A stretch of 64,000 nucleotides of DNA from Haloferax massiliensis (lineage in GTDB: Archaea > Halobacteriota > Halobacteria > Halobacteriales > Haloferacaceae). Below the pieces are notes generated by a model, which was not told the DNA's origin, did not search any database, and worked only from the letters and a program-made list of their open reading frames with translations. Position numbers and translations under genes: made by a program. The stretch covers positions 1,248,497-1,312,496 of the forward strand of contig NZ_CSTE01000002.1 in NCBI RefSeq assembly GCF_001368915.1, read 5' to 3'. How positions within the stretch are numbered: position 1 is the stretch's first letter; each line of letters begins with the position of its first letter. Positions 8,525-15,596 of this stretch are shown one piece after another.

Positions 8525-10279
8525 ATGTTCGGAGACCACTCGCGGCGGACGCTCCTCGCCACGCTCGGTGCCCTCGCGGCATCCGGCGTCGCCGGCACGT
8601 CGCTCGCGGACAGTCACTCGACGGCAGAATCGGACACGGTCACGACCGAGGATTGGTCGCAGTCTCGTGCCGAACCGGGGCGAACCGGCGCAGTCGCTCC
8701 CGAATCTGCACCCGACGACGAGTACGCAGACCTGTCGTGGCTCGACGGAACGTGGCATAAGACCAGCGCGAACGAGGTACTCGTCGACGACGGGGCCGTC
8801 TTCCAGACGTTCTACACCAACGACAGCACGTTCCGCGGGGGCGTCGTCGCCTACGAGGCCGACACGGGCGAAGAGCGTTGGAGATACATCGCCCCGGAGT
8901 ACGGGGCATCAGAACCCGGAATCGGCCGTGTGACCGACACGCCAGCCGTGGCAGAAGGGACGCTCTTCGTGACGAGCGAGGCAGGGTACACCGATTCGGA
9001 CGTCAAGTACGGTGGACTCCACGCGCTCGACCTGGATACCGGCGAAATTAATTGGCAGAAGACACCAACTGACTACGCGAGTCCGGACGCCAAGTGGCTC
9101 GGGACGCCGCTCGTCGCCGACGGCTCCCTCTACGTCCAACACCTGACAAACGCCAGCGCAGACCCGGACCAGCAGGAGTCGGTCATCGCGGAACTCGACC
9201 CCGAGAGCGGCGAAGTCGTGTGGCGCTCCGACGCGTCGTACCGGTCCTACCCCTACATCGGCGACGACGAGACCCTCTACGGGATGGCGACGTACACCGA
9301 CGAGAAGAACGAACTCGTCGCGTGGAACGCGAACGACGGGAGCAGACGGTGGACGGCGGTGGTGGAAGACGGTGTGAGCTTCGTCGACTCGGCCCACAAA
9401 AACGGTCGTATCTACCGTTCCTCCGGGAACCGGTTCCGAACGGACGAGATAAACCGAGTCGTCGCACACAGCGACGAGGACGGGAGCGTCGAGTGGGAGA
9501 CGAGACTCACGCCCGAAGGCGAGGAGTCGGCGCGGTTCATCAGCGCGCCGGCCGTCGCCGACGGCACCGTCTACGTCACCACCGCGCTCGACGTGGACTC
9601 GGTGGCCGAAGAGGGCGTCCTCTCGACGGTCTACGCGCTCGACGCCGACACCGGAGACATGCTGTGGACGCACGACACCTCGACGGAACTCCACGGCGAC
9701 CCGAGCGTCGCCGGCGACACCGTCTACCTCGGCGGGAGCGCCATCCCCAAGGCTATCGGTGACCTCGAACGCGAACGACGACACCCCACGGTACACGCGC
9801 TCTCGACCGAAGACGGGTCCCAGCAGTGGGCCTATCTGGTTCGACACGAGCAGGGCGCACCGTCCCGAAAGGCATCGACGCCGGCGCTCGCGGGCGGGCG
9901 AGTCCTCACGGGCTATCTGGAAGAGGAGTCCACCGAGCAAGCCGGGGTGTTCGCCCTCGAAGGGAGTCCGGAGGCACCCGATTCGAGGAACCTCCCGCGC
10001 TCCTCGGACGCACCCGTTGCCCGCATCGTCACCGACCCCGAAGACGCCGAGACCGCGGACCTCGACTCCGGAACCACCGTCGGCCTCGACGGGACTGCCT
10101 CGACGGGCGAAGTCGAGACCTACGAGTGGCAGTTCGGCGAGGGCGCGTCGTTCCGAGAGCGCGGTTCGACGACCGAGATTACGCTCGACTTCTGTGGGAC
10201 GCTCGACGTGACGCTCCGCGTCACCGGGCCGGACGGGAACCAGAGCACCGACACCGTCAGTCTCTCTACCGACGGATAG
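8525..10279 (+). CDS. Tat-exported PQQ-type beta-propeller protein with C-terminal PKD-like domain
   Basis: 584 residues. A twin-arginine signal (SRRTLLATLG, then an Ala-rich stretch) shows export through the Tat pathway. The body has repeated blocks of the PQQ/WD-like propeller type (AYEADTGEERW, ALDLDTGEINW, ELDPESGEVVW, ALDADTGDMLW, ALSTEDGSQQW). The last ~90 residues resemble a PKD/Ig-like domain (VGLDGTASTGEVETYEW). No dehydrogenase catalytic residues are evident, so this is probably an extracellular scaffold or binding protein rather than an enzyme. An in-frame GTG two codons upstream (8519) is an alternative start. Codon use looks slightly less GC3-rich than the flanking genes. Confidence 0.85.
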   Translation: MFGDHSRRTLLATLGALAASGVAGTSLADSHSTAESDTVTTEDWSQSRAEPGRTGAVAPESAPDDEYADLSWLDGTWHKTSANEVLVDDGAVFQTFYTNDSTFRGGVVAYEADTGEERWRYIAPEYGASEPGIGRVTDTPAVAEGTLFVTSEAGYTDSDVKYGGLHALDLDTGEINWQKTPTDYASPDAKWLGTPLVADGSLYVQHLTNASADPDQQESVIAELDPESGEVVWRSDASYRSYPYIGDDETLYGMATYTDEKNELVAWNANDGSRRWTAVVEDGVSFVDSAHKNGRIYRSSGNRFRTDEINRVVAHSDEDGSVEWETRLTPEGEESARFISAPAVADGTVYVTTALDVDSVAEEGVLSTVYALDADTGDMLWTHDTSTELHGDPSVAGDTVYLGGSAIPKAIGDLERERRHPTVHALSTEDGSQQWAYLVRHEQGAPSRKASTPALAGGRVLTGYLEEESTEQAGVFALEGSPEAPDSRNLPRSSDAPVARIVTDPEDAETADLDSGTTVGLDGTASTGEVETYEWQFGEGASFRERGSTTEITLDFCGTLDVTLRVTGPDGNQSTDTVSLSTDG

Positions 10280-10312
10280 CGGACCCAGCCTTCGACCCCT
10301 CCCCGACGCCCC

Positions 10313-10318
10313 TTTTTT
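10313..10318 (+). terminator. U-tract terminator after the propeller protein gene
   Basis: Six consecutive T residues follow a C-rich stretch, about 33 bases after the stop codon and before the next start. Archaeal termination uses such U tracts without needing a hairpin. Confidence 0.5.
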
Positions 10319-10342
10319 CACCGAGCGCCCGAACTCGACAGT

Positions 10343-10654
10343 ATGACCCGCGAGTACGACAAACTCGTCCGCGACGACGTCCCTCGAATCATCCGCGAGT
10401 CGGGTGAGACGCCGGTCGTCCACGTCGCCGACGACGAGGAGTTCGACCGGCGACTGCGCGAGAAACTGGTCGAAGAGGCCGAGGAGTTCGCCGAATCCGG
10501 GACCGTCGAAGAACTCGCAGACGTGTTCGCCGTCGTCGACGCGATACTCGCCCGACGCGACGAGGACTGGGAGACTGTCGAGACGGCGGCACGAGAGAAG
10601 GCCGCAGAGCGCGGCGGCTTCGAAGACGGCGTGGTACTCGAACGGGTGGAGTGA
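10343..10654 (+). CDS. MazG-like nucleoside triphosphate pyrophosphohydrolase
   Basis: 103-residue all-helical NTP pyrophosphatase of the MazG/HisE superfamily (COG4997-like). It shows the KLVRDDVPRII opening typical of this branch and two acidic metal-binding motifs, EKLVEEAEEF and EELADVFAVVDAI, expected to hold Mg2+ for cleavage of an NTP to NMP and pyrophosphate. Likely a house-cleaning enzyme for non-canonical nucleotides. It is probably a single-gene unit, followed by a T5 tract at 10706-10710. Confidence 0.85.
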   Translation: MTREYDKLVRDDVPRIIRESGETPVVHVADDEEFDRRLREKLVEEAEEFAESGTVEELADVFAVVDAILARRDEDWETVETAAREKAAERGGFEDGVVLERVE

Positions 10655-10705
10655 AACCCACGCGGTCGAAGCGGGTTCCCGGCACCCGCCACCGATTCTC
10701 GCACG

Positions 10706-10710
10706 TTTTT
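10706..10710 (+). terminator. T5 tract after the NTP pyrophosphohydrolase gene
   Basis: Run of five T (gcacgttttt) midway in the short gap between the NTP pyrophosphohydrolase and the epimerase; a candidate archaeal U-tract terminator. Confidence 0.35.
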
Positions 10711-10735
10711 CACCGCGCGCACCCTCGACCGGGAC

Positions 10736-11725
10736 ATGGACAACGCACTCGTCATCGGCGGCACGCGGTTCATCGGCCGCCACCTCGTCTCGGAACTCCT
10801 CGACAGCGGCTACGCGGTGACCATCTTCAACCGCGGGAACCACGACAACCCCTTCGAGGACGACCCGCGCGTCCAGCACGTCCAGGGCGACCGAACGGAC
10901 GACGAGGCGCTCCGAACCGCGAAACTGACCGTCGAACCAGACGCGGTGTTCGACTGCGTGGCGTACAAGCCCGCCGAGGTCGCTTCGGCGGTCGATATCT
11001 TCGCCGACGTGGACGCGTACGTCTACATCTCAAGCGGCGCGGCCTACGGAAGCGAGGTCATCCCGAAGCGCGAAAACGAGACGCCGCTTTGCGACTGCAC
11101 CGACGAGCAGGCGGCAGACGACTCGGGCGCGAGCTACGGCCCGCGGAAGGCCGAGGGCGACCGCGTCGTCTTCGAGGCGGCCTCGCGGGGCATCAACGCG
11201 ATGTCCGTCCGCCCGTGTATCGTCTACGGACCCGAGGACTACACTGAGCGCCTCGACTACTGGATCGACCGCGTGCTGAACTACGACCGGGTCGTCGTCC
11301 CCGGCGACGGGACGAACGTCTGGCACCGCGCCTACGTCGAGGACGTGGCGAGCGCGATGCGAATCGTCGCCGAGGAGGGCGAGGCGGGCGAGGCCTACAA
11401 CGTCGGCGACAGACGACTCGTCACGCTCGAAGAGATGGTCGAGGTCATCGCCGACGCCGCGGGCACCGACGTCGAGGTCGTCCACGCGGGCGAGCGCGAA
11501 CTCGCCGCGGCCGACCTCTCGATGGACGACTTCATCCTCTACCGCGACTACCCGCACGTCCTCTCGACGGACAAACTCGCCAGCCTCGGCTGGGGGTCCA
11601 CTCCCGTCGAGGAGGCGATGCGCCGGTCGGTCGCCGACCACCGCGAGAGCGACCGCGACGGCTCCGAACACGACCCCGGTCGCGACGCCGAAGAACGCGT
11701 GCTTTCGATTCTCGACACGCTCTGA
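10736..11725 (+). CDS. NAD-dependent epimerase/dehydratase (extended SDR)
   Basis: 329-residue extended short-chain dehydrogenase. The N-terminal nucleotide-binding motif is GGTRFIGRHL, followed by an acidic strand region typical of NAD specificity. The catalytic Tyr-x3-Lys equivalent is ASYGPRKAEGD with SSGAAYG just before it, and VRPCIVYGPEDYTER is the substrate-side motif. The overall pattern resembles CSP41/UDP-sugar epimerase-like proteins, so a nucleotide sugar or an RNA-associated role is possible; the substrate cannot be read from sequence. Confidence 0.88.
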   Translation: MDNALVIGGTRFIGRHLVSELLDSGYAVTIFNRGNHDNPFEDDPRVQHVQGDRTDDEALRTAKLTVEPDAVFDCVAYKPAEVASAVDIFADVDAYVYISSGAAYGSEVIPKRENETPLCDCTDEQAADDSGASYGPRKAEGDRVVFEAASRGINAMSVRPCIVYGPEDYTERLDYWIDRVLNYDRVVVPGDGTNVWHRAYVEDVASAMRIVAEEGEAGEAYNVGDRRLVTLEEMVEVIADAAGTDVEVVHAGERELAAADLSMDDFILYRDYPHVLSTDKLASLGWGSTPVEEAMRRSVADHRESDRDGSEHDPGRDAEERVLSILDTL

Positions 11726-11779
11726 GGCGGGGAGACTCGCTCGAAGAACCGAGGCGGCGAGGCGGCGAACCAGACGAAC

Positions 11780-12472
11780 TCAGCCGCTGAACTGTCCGTC
11801 GTGGTCCATCTCGGGGACCTCCTCTTCGAGCCACTCGCGGAACCACTTGACGCGCTTGAGCCGCTGGTGTGCGAAGCTCTGGGCCGTGTCGGTTTCGAGT
11901 CGCGCGGAGGCGTCGCGGCCGCGTTCGAAGACGCGCTCGACCATCTCGGCGGCGTCCATGTGGGTCCGCGCCTCGTAGCCCATCCGAAGGAGCATCAACG
12001 CGGTGCCGTTCGCGCCGATTTTGTCGAGGATATCCGCCTCGATGAGACAGCGCGTCTCCAGCGACACGTCCGTCAGCGACCCCTGATACGAGTGGTCGGA
12101 GACGACCTGACACACCTGGTCGACGAACGACTCGGGGTAGTCGCCGTGGCTGCTGAGGAACTCGCGGGCGACGCGAGCCCCCTCCTCGGCGTGGACGTCC
12201 TGGTCGGCTTCGAGCTTCGAGATGTCGTGAAAGAGGGCGGCCACGCGGACGACGTTCACGTCCGCGCCCTCGCGGTCGGCGATGCGCGTCGCGAGGTCGA
12301 CGACGTTGAGGATGTGGTTGAACCGGTACTCCGCGGAGTGCCACGGGTACCAGCGCATCCGCCCGCCGTCGTCTTCGTTTTCGACGCTCGCAGAGAGATA
12401 GTCCGAGACGAAGCGCTTCATGTCCTCGAACTCGGCGTCGGAGACCGCCGACTCTTTGATTTCAACGCCCAC
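11780..12472 (-). CDS. HD-domain phosphohydrolase
   Basis: 230-residue HD-superfamily hydrolase. The metal-binding residues are visible as the histidine in NHILNVVDLATRI, the HD pair in AALFHDISKLE, and later conserved histidines and aspartate (SDHSYQG, ADILDKIGANG). The arrangement is that of the single-domain uncharacterised hydrolases that cleave nucleotides or phosphoesters. The C-terminus (QFSG) is acidic and tail-like. It is convergent with the epimerase and divergent from alaX, so it is transcribed alone. Substrate unknown. Confidence 0.88.
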   Translation of the reverse strand: MGVEIKESAVSDAEFEDMKRFVSDYLSASVENEDDGGRMRWYPWHSAEYRFNHILNVVDLATRIADREGADVNVVRVAALFHDISKLEADQDVHAEEGARVAREFLSSHGDYPESFVDQVCQVVSDHSYQGSLTDVSLETRCLIEADILDKIGANGTALMLLRMGYEARTHMDAAEMVERVFERGRDASARLETDTAQSFAHQRLKRVKWFREWLEEEVPEMDHDGQFSG

Positions 12473-12666
12473 GGCAGAACCTCCGTCGGTGTTGGCACGT
12501 GCGTATTCTCATTACACGGAATGAGGGTCGTTCCACTCTTAGGCGTTACGACACCCTGAGTCGCGGGAACCGTGCTCTCGGGCGAACAGACCGGGTCTCG
12601 TGGCCGGTGGTGTGAACCCGTGGCACATCGGCGAGAGTTAACTCACCCGGCCGCATCGTCTCCGCC

Positions 12667-13401
12667 GTGACCGACGCACGATACCTCGACGACGCGGAAA
12701 CACACGAGTTCGAGGCGACCGTCGAGACGGTCCGCGGAAGCGACCGCGTCGTCCTCGACCGGACCTATTTCTACCCGACCGGCGGCGGCCAACCGAACGA
12801 CACGGGCACCCTATCGAGAGACGGCGAGAGCGGCGACGGCGAGACGTGGGACGTGACGGACGTACGGAAACGCGACCGAATCGAACACGTCGTCGCGGGC
12901 GACGCCCCCGAGCCGGGAACGGCCGTCTTCGGACGCGTCGACGCGGCGCGGCGGCGGGCACACAGCCGCTACCACACGGCCCAGCATCTCCTCTCTGCGG
13001 TCCTCCTCGACGAGTTCGACGCCGAGACGACCGGCAACCAACTGTACGCCGACCACGCGCACCTCGACTGCGCCTACGACCGCTTCGACGACGACGACCT
13101 CCGGACCATCGAGACGCGCCTGAACGACCTCGTCGCGTCCGATCTCCCCGTCCGGTGGTACAGCCTCGACCGCGAGGAGGCCGAGGCGACGCTCGACCCC
13201 GAGCGAACCCGCCTGCACCTGCTTCCGGACTCGATTCGCGAGGTCCGAATCGTCGAAATCGGCGACGCGGACGACCCCTTCGACCGAACCGCCTGCGCCG
13301 GGACCCACGCCGCGTCGACGGGCGACGTCGGCCCGGTCTCCGTCACCGGCCGGACGACCCAAGGCTCGGCGCACGAGCGCGTGAACTTCGTCCTCGAATA
13401 A
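12667..13401 (+). CDS. alaX: Alanyl-tRNA editing protein AlaX
   Basis: 244-residue free-standing homologue of the AlaRS editing domain, which removes Ser or Gly mis-attached to tRNA-Ala. It shows the GGGQPNDTG glycine motif of the AlaX-M group, the zinc ligands HTAQH and CAGTH, and an N-terminal beta-barrel-like domain. The start is GTG (VTDARYLDD), with no upstream in-frame ATG. Size and the GGGQP motif indicate the AlaX-M class. Confidence 0.93.
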   Translation: MTDARYLDDAETHEFEATVETVRGSDRVVLDRTYFYPTGGGQPNDTGTLSRDGESGDGETWDVTDVRKRDRIEHVVAGDAPEPGTAVFGRVDAARRRAHSRYHTAQHLLSAVLLDEFDAETTGNQLYADHAHLDCAYDRFDDDDLRTIETRLNDLVASDLPVRWYSLDREEAEATLDPERTRLHLLPDSIREVRIVEIGDADDPFDRTACAGTHAASTGDVGPVSVTGRTTQGSAHERVNFVLE

Positions 13402-13426
13402 CCGATTCGGCCCGACCCCCCACCGA

Positions 13427-14203
13427 CTACCCCGACTGGGTCGCGTCTGTCCGCGCCCGCGGCTCGCAGACCCAGCCCTCGCGGACCGGGACCAGTTCGT
13501 AGCCCGCCTCGCGGAGCAGGGCCTTCGCCGCCGCCTCGTCGTGGCTCCCGCGGGCGTCGTGCAGTTCGAAATACACCGTCGGCCGGTGCTCACCGAGGAC
13601 CGCTTCCGCCCCTCGGAGCACGTTCAGCCCGAACCCTTCGACGTCGACTTTCAGGTGGTCCGGCGGCGGGACCGTCCCAGAATCGACGAGCGAGTCGAGC
13701 CGCCGCATCGACACCGACGCCGTGTCGACGACCCGCGCCGCCCACGCGCTCGCGTGGTCCCGCGAGAACGACCCCAGTTCGTCGTAGCTCGACAGGTGGA
13801 ACGCCCGCGATTCGTCGGCTTCACCGAGGCCGCAGTCGAGCAGGTCCACCCGGTCGTCGAAGTCGTTGACCTCGACGTTCGCCCGCAACTGGTCGACGAC
13901 CCCGGGATGCGGCTCGACGGCGACCACCCGCGCCGAGGGCTCGCTGGCCGCGACCGCGAGGGTGTAGGTGCCCGTGTTCGCGCCCACGTCGACGACCACG
14001 TCGCCGTCGTCGAGACCGAGCAACAGCGCCTGTAAGAGCACGTCGTTGCCGTGGCGGTTGTACAGTTCGTAGCTCCTGAAACTCGTCCGCCCGACGTGTT
14101 TCTTCGTGGCGACGAGCCGTCGCTCGTAGTTCGCCCGGACGAGCGCGTAGTGGAGGGAGTACGCGAGGTGGCGAGCGGCCGACACCGGGTGCAGGAGAGA
14201 CAC
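13427..14203 (-). CDS. FkbM-family SAM-dependent methyltransferase
   Basis: 258-residue class I methyltransferase. The SAM-binding motif is VVDVGANTGTYTLAVA, followed by an acidic loop VVAVEPHPGVVDQL; VDVEGFGLNVLRGAE and YFELHD near the C-terminus are typical of the FkbM family, which O-methylates sugars or secondary metabolites. The start is GTG (encoded by cac at 14201-14203); a nearby ATG is out of frame. It lies immediately downstream of tRNA-Gln and the duplicated tRNA 3' end, the usual location of integrated cargo, so acquisition by integration is possible but unproven. Confidence 0.88.
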   Translation of the reverse strand: MSLLHPVSAARHLAYSLHYALVRANYERRLVATKKHVGRTSFRSYELYNRHGNDVLLQALLLGLDDGDVVVDVGANTGTYTLAVAASEPSARVVAVEPHPGVVDQLRANVEVNDFDDRVDLLDCGLGEADESRAFHLSSYDELGSFSRDHASAWAARVVDTASVSMRRLDSLVDSGTVPPPDHLKVDVEGFGLNVLRGAEAVLGEHRPTVYFELHDARGSHDEAAAKALLREAGYELVPVREGWVCEPRARTDATQSG

Positions 14204-14289
14204 GTTGGTGTACTGTCATTGTGTGCCGATAAAAATCGCTCGGCGGCGAAGCGCCACGCTCTTCGCGGTAGGTCGTCGGAGAAGTGTCG

Positions 14290-14313
14290 AGTAGTCCCGG
14301 GCGGATTCGAACC
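14290..14313. repeat. Direct repeat copy 1: duplicate of the tRNA-Gln 3' end (att-like)
   Basis: These 24 bases are identical to 14401-14424, which includes the discriminator base, 3' acceptor strand and most of the T-arm of tRNA-Gln. Beyond the repeat the sequence diverges, and the T-stem here would not pair. Duplication of a tRNA 3' end downstream of the tRNA is the hallmark of tyrosine-integrase attachment sites; here the copies are only 111 bases apart. Confidence 0.75.
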
Positions 14314-14400
14314 ACGAAGACTCGAATCCTCTCGTCTTCTGGGTGTCGAATCGCCTTCCGTGACAAATTCGTGGCTCACCGTTCGGTTCGCCACAGAATT

Positions 14401-14424
14401 AGTAGTCCCGGGCGGATTCGAACC
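14401..14424. repeat. Direct repeat copy 2: inside the tRNA-Gln 3' end
   Basis: Copy of the 24-base direct repeat that lies in the functional tRNA-Gln gene (two bases overhang beyond its 3' end). See the matching copy at 14290. Confidence 0.75.
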
Positions 14425-14506
14425 GCCGTCAGCGGCTGTCTTCTCGGCACGCATTGAACCGTACCAATCCAAAGGCCGCTATGATTGGCCACTACACCAC
14501 GGGACT
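14403..14506 (-). tRNA. tRNA-Gln(TTG) with a 31-nt intron
   Basis: Read on the minus strand it folds as a tRNA: acceptor AGTCCCG/CGGGACT with discriminator A, D-stem GTG/CAT, anticodon stem GCGGC/GCCGC, anticodon TTG at 14470-14472, T-stem GGCGG/CCGCC with loop TTCGAAT. The mature molecule is 73 nt after removal of an intron between positions 37 and 38. CCA is not encoded. H. volcanii is known to have an intron-containing tRNA-Gln(UUG), which supports both the call and the genus. Confidence 0.96.
14438..14468 (-). other. Archaeal tRNA intron (31 nt)
   Basis: Inserted one base 3' of the anticodon, the canonical archaeal site. It contains its own hairpin (GGTACG with CGTGCC) and the ends can form the bulge-helix-bulge recognised by tRNA splicing endonuclease. 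Splicing there restores the full anticodon stem. Confidence 0.9.
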
Positions 14507-14581
14507 TCGGTGATGTCGTCCACTCGTCGGTTGTCCGCTGGTAAATGAAAACGCTTCGGTTCCGGTCGGTCGCGTCAGCGA

Positions 14582-15034
14582 CTAATCGGCGGCTTCCGTC
14601 TCCGTCTCGGGTTCCGCGCCGCACACGTCGAGATACTCGCAGGCGTCGGTCTCGGGGTCGAAACAGTCGGGACAGTCGGAGTTGCGGTCGATGATGGTGT
14701 CGAGTCGCTCCGCGATCATCCCGTCGATGACGGGTTCGAGCTCGCGGGCCTCCGCGCGGAACTCCTCGACGTCGAGGACGTTCGAGAGGAAGCGCTCGAT
14801 GATGCAGTAGGTCTGGAGCGCGTCGCGGGCGCGGACGATGCCGTCGTCCGTGAGCGTGACGCCCTTGTACTTCTCGTGTTCGGCGAGGCCACGGGATTCG
14901 AGCTTGCCGATCATCTCGTTCGCACTCGCCGGACTCACCTCCATCATGTCCGCGAGCGCGCCCGTGGCTGCCGGGCCGTTCTCCATCTCCTGCAACAGGT
15001 AAATCGCCTTGACGTATTGGTCTGCCGTGTTCAT
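14582..15034 (-). CDS. DtxR/Idr-type metal-dependent transcriptional repressor
   Basis: 150 residues. The N-terminal winged helix (QYVKAIYLLQ, SPASANEMIGKLESRGL, HEKYKGVTLTDDG) is typical of DtxR/MntR/Idr proteins, followed by the metal-binding dimerisation domain (IIERFLSNVL, EARELEPVIDG). No SH3-like FeoA domain is present. Instead the C-terminus has four cysteines in C-x2-C-x7-C-x5-C (CPDC...C...C), unusual for the family. It is four bases after the ferritin-like gene and probably co-transcribed, so it likely regulates iron storage and its own operon. Confidence 0.9.
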   Translation of the reverse strand: MNTADQYVKAIYLLQEMENGPAATGALADMMEVSPASANEMIGKLESRGLAEHEKYKGVTLTDDGIVRARDALQTYCIIERFLSNVLDVEEFRAEARELEPVIDGMIAERLDTIIDRNSDCPDCFDPETDACEYLDVCGAEPETETEAAD

Positions 15035-15038
15035 CGTT

Positions 15039-15530
15039 TCACTCGCGGTCTTCCATGATTCGCGTCACTTCTTCTACGCCCTCGGCCTCCTCCTCGCGAA
15101 TCGACGACAGCGTCGCGACGAGTTCCTCGCGGTCGATAGAGAACTGTACCTCGCTCGCCTCGATGGCCTCGATGACGTCGTCGTAGAACTTATACGCGGT
15201 CTCCTCGTTACAGAGCTGGTCGTAGAGAACGCCGTCGAAGTCCTCGGGTTTCGTCTGGCCGTACTGGGCCTCGACCAGCGCCTCGATCTCCTCGAAGGGG
15301 ACGCTGTCGACGTCTAAACGCTCGATGACCGCTTCGAGTCGGTTTCGGTGGTCGGCCGACTCTTCGGCGGCGTGCGACAGGAGGTCACGAATCTCTTCGT
15401 CGAGTTCCTCGTCGTCGAGCTCTTCGTAGTGGTGGTAGGCGCGCGCCTCCACGACTTCTTCGAGGACGATTCCGATTTGGAGCAGCCGAGCGAGTTGGTG
15501 GTCCGACGTGACCTGATACCCGACGCTCAT
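15039..15530 (-). CDS. Ferritin-like helical protein
   Basis: 163 residues, predicted all-helical and very acidic, with metal-ligand-rich segments (EEVVEARAYHHYEEL, HAAEESADHRNRLE, NEETAYKFYDDVIEAIE) that resemble the four-helix ferritin/rubrerythrin-like superfamily. It lacks a rubredoxin domain. Its stop codon is four bases from the start of the DtxR-type regulator, so the two form an operon; an iron-handling role is inferred from fold and partner. A perfect inverted repeat sits at its promoter. Confidence 0.8.
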   Translation of the reverse strand: MSVGYQVTSDHQLARLLQIGIVLEEVVEARAYHHYEELDDEELDEEIRDLLSHAAEESADHRNRLEAVIERLDVDSVPFEEIEALVEAQYGQTKPEDFDGVLYDQLCNEETAYKFYDDVIEAIEASEVQFSIDREELVATLSSIREEEAEGVEEVTRIMEDRE

Positions 15531-15562
15531 CGGCGGCGTCCTCCGTTTGCGTGCGATACCAG

Positions 15563-15577
15563 CTGAGTCATACTCAG
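15563..15577. promoter_or_regulatory. Candidate metal-repressor operator of the ferritin-like/DtxR operon
   Basis: CTGAGT-CAT-ACTCAG is a perfect 6+6 inverted repeat, 33-47 bases upstream of the ferritin-like start. A TTAAG element on the minus strand (near 15597-15600) would place the transcription start within or just after the palindrome, where a bound repressor would block transcription. Autoregulation by the operon's DtxR protein is the simplest reading. Confidence 0.5.
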
Positions 15578-15596
15578 AGGTGAGTCTGTTACGAAC

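Noticed and set aside
14290-14400. A second tRNA gene beside tRNA-Gln
   Set aside because: Only the 3' 24 bases match; T-stem, anticodon arm and acceptor 5' strand are missing or unpaired.
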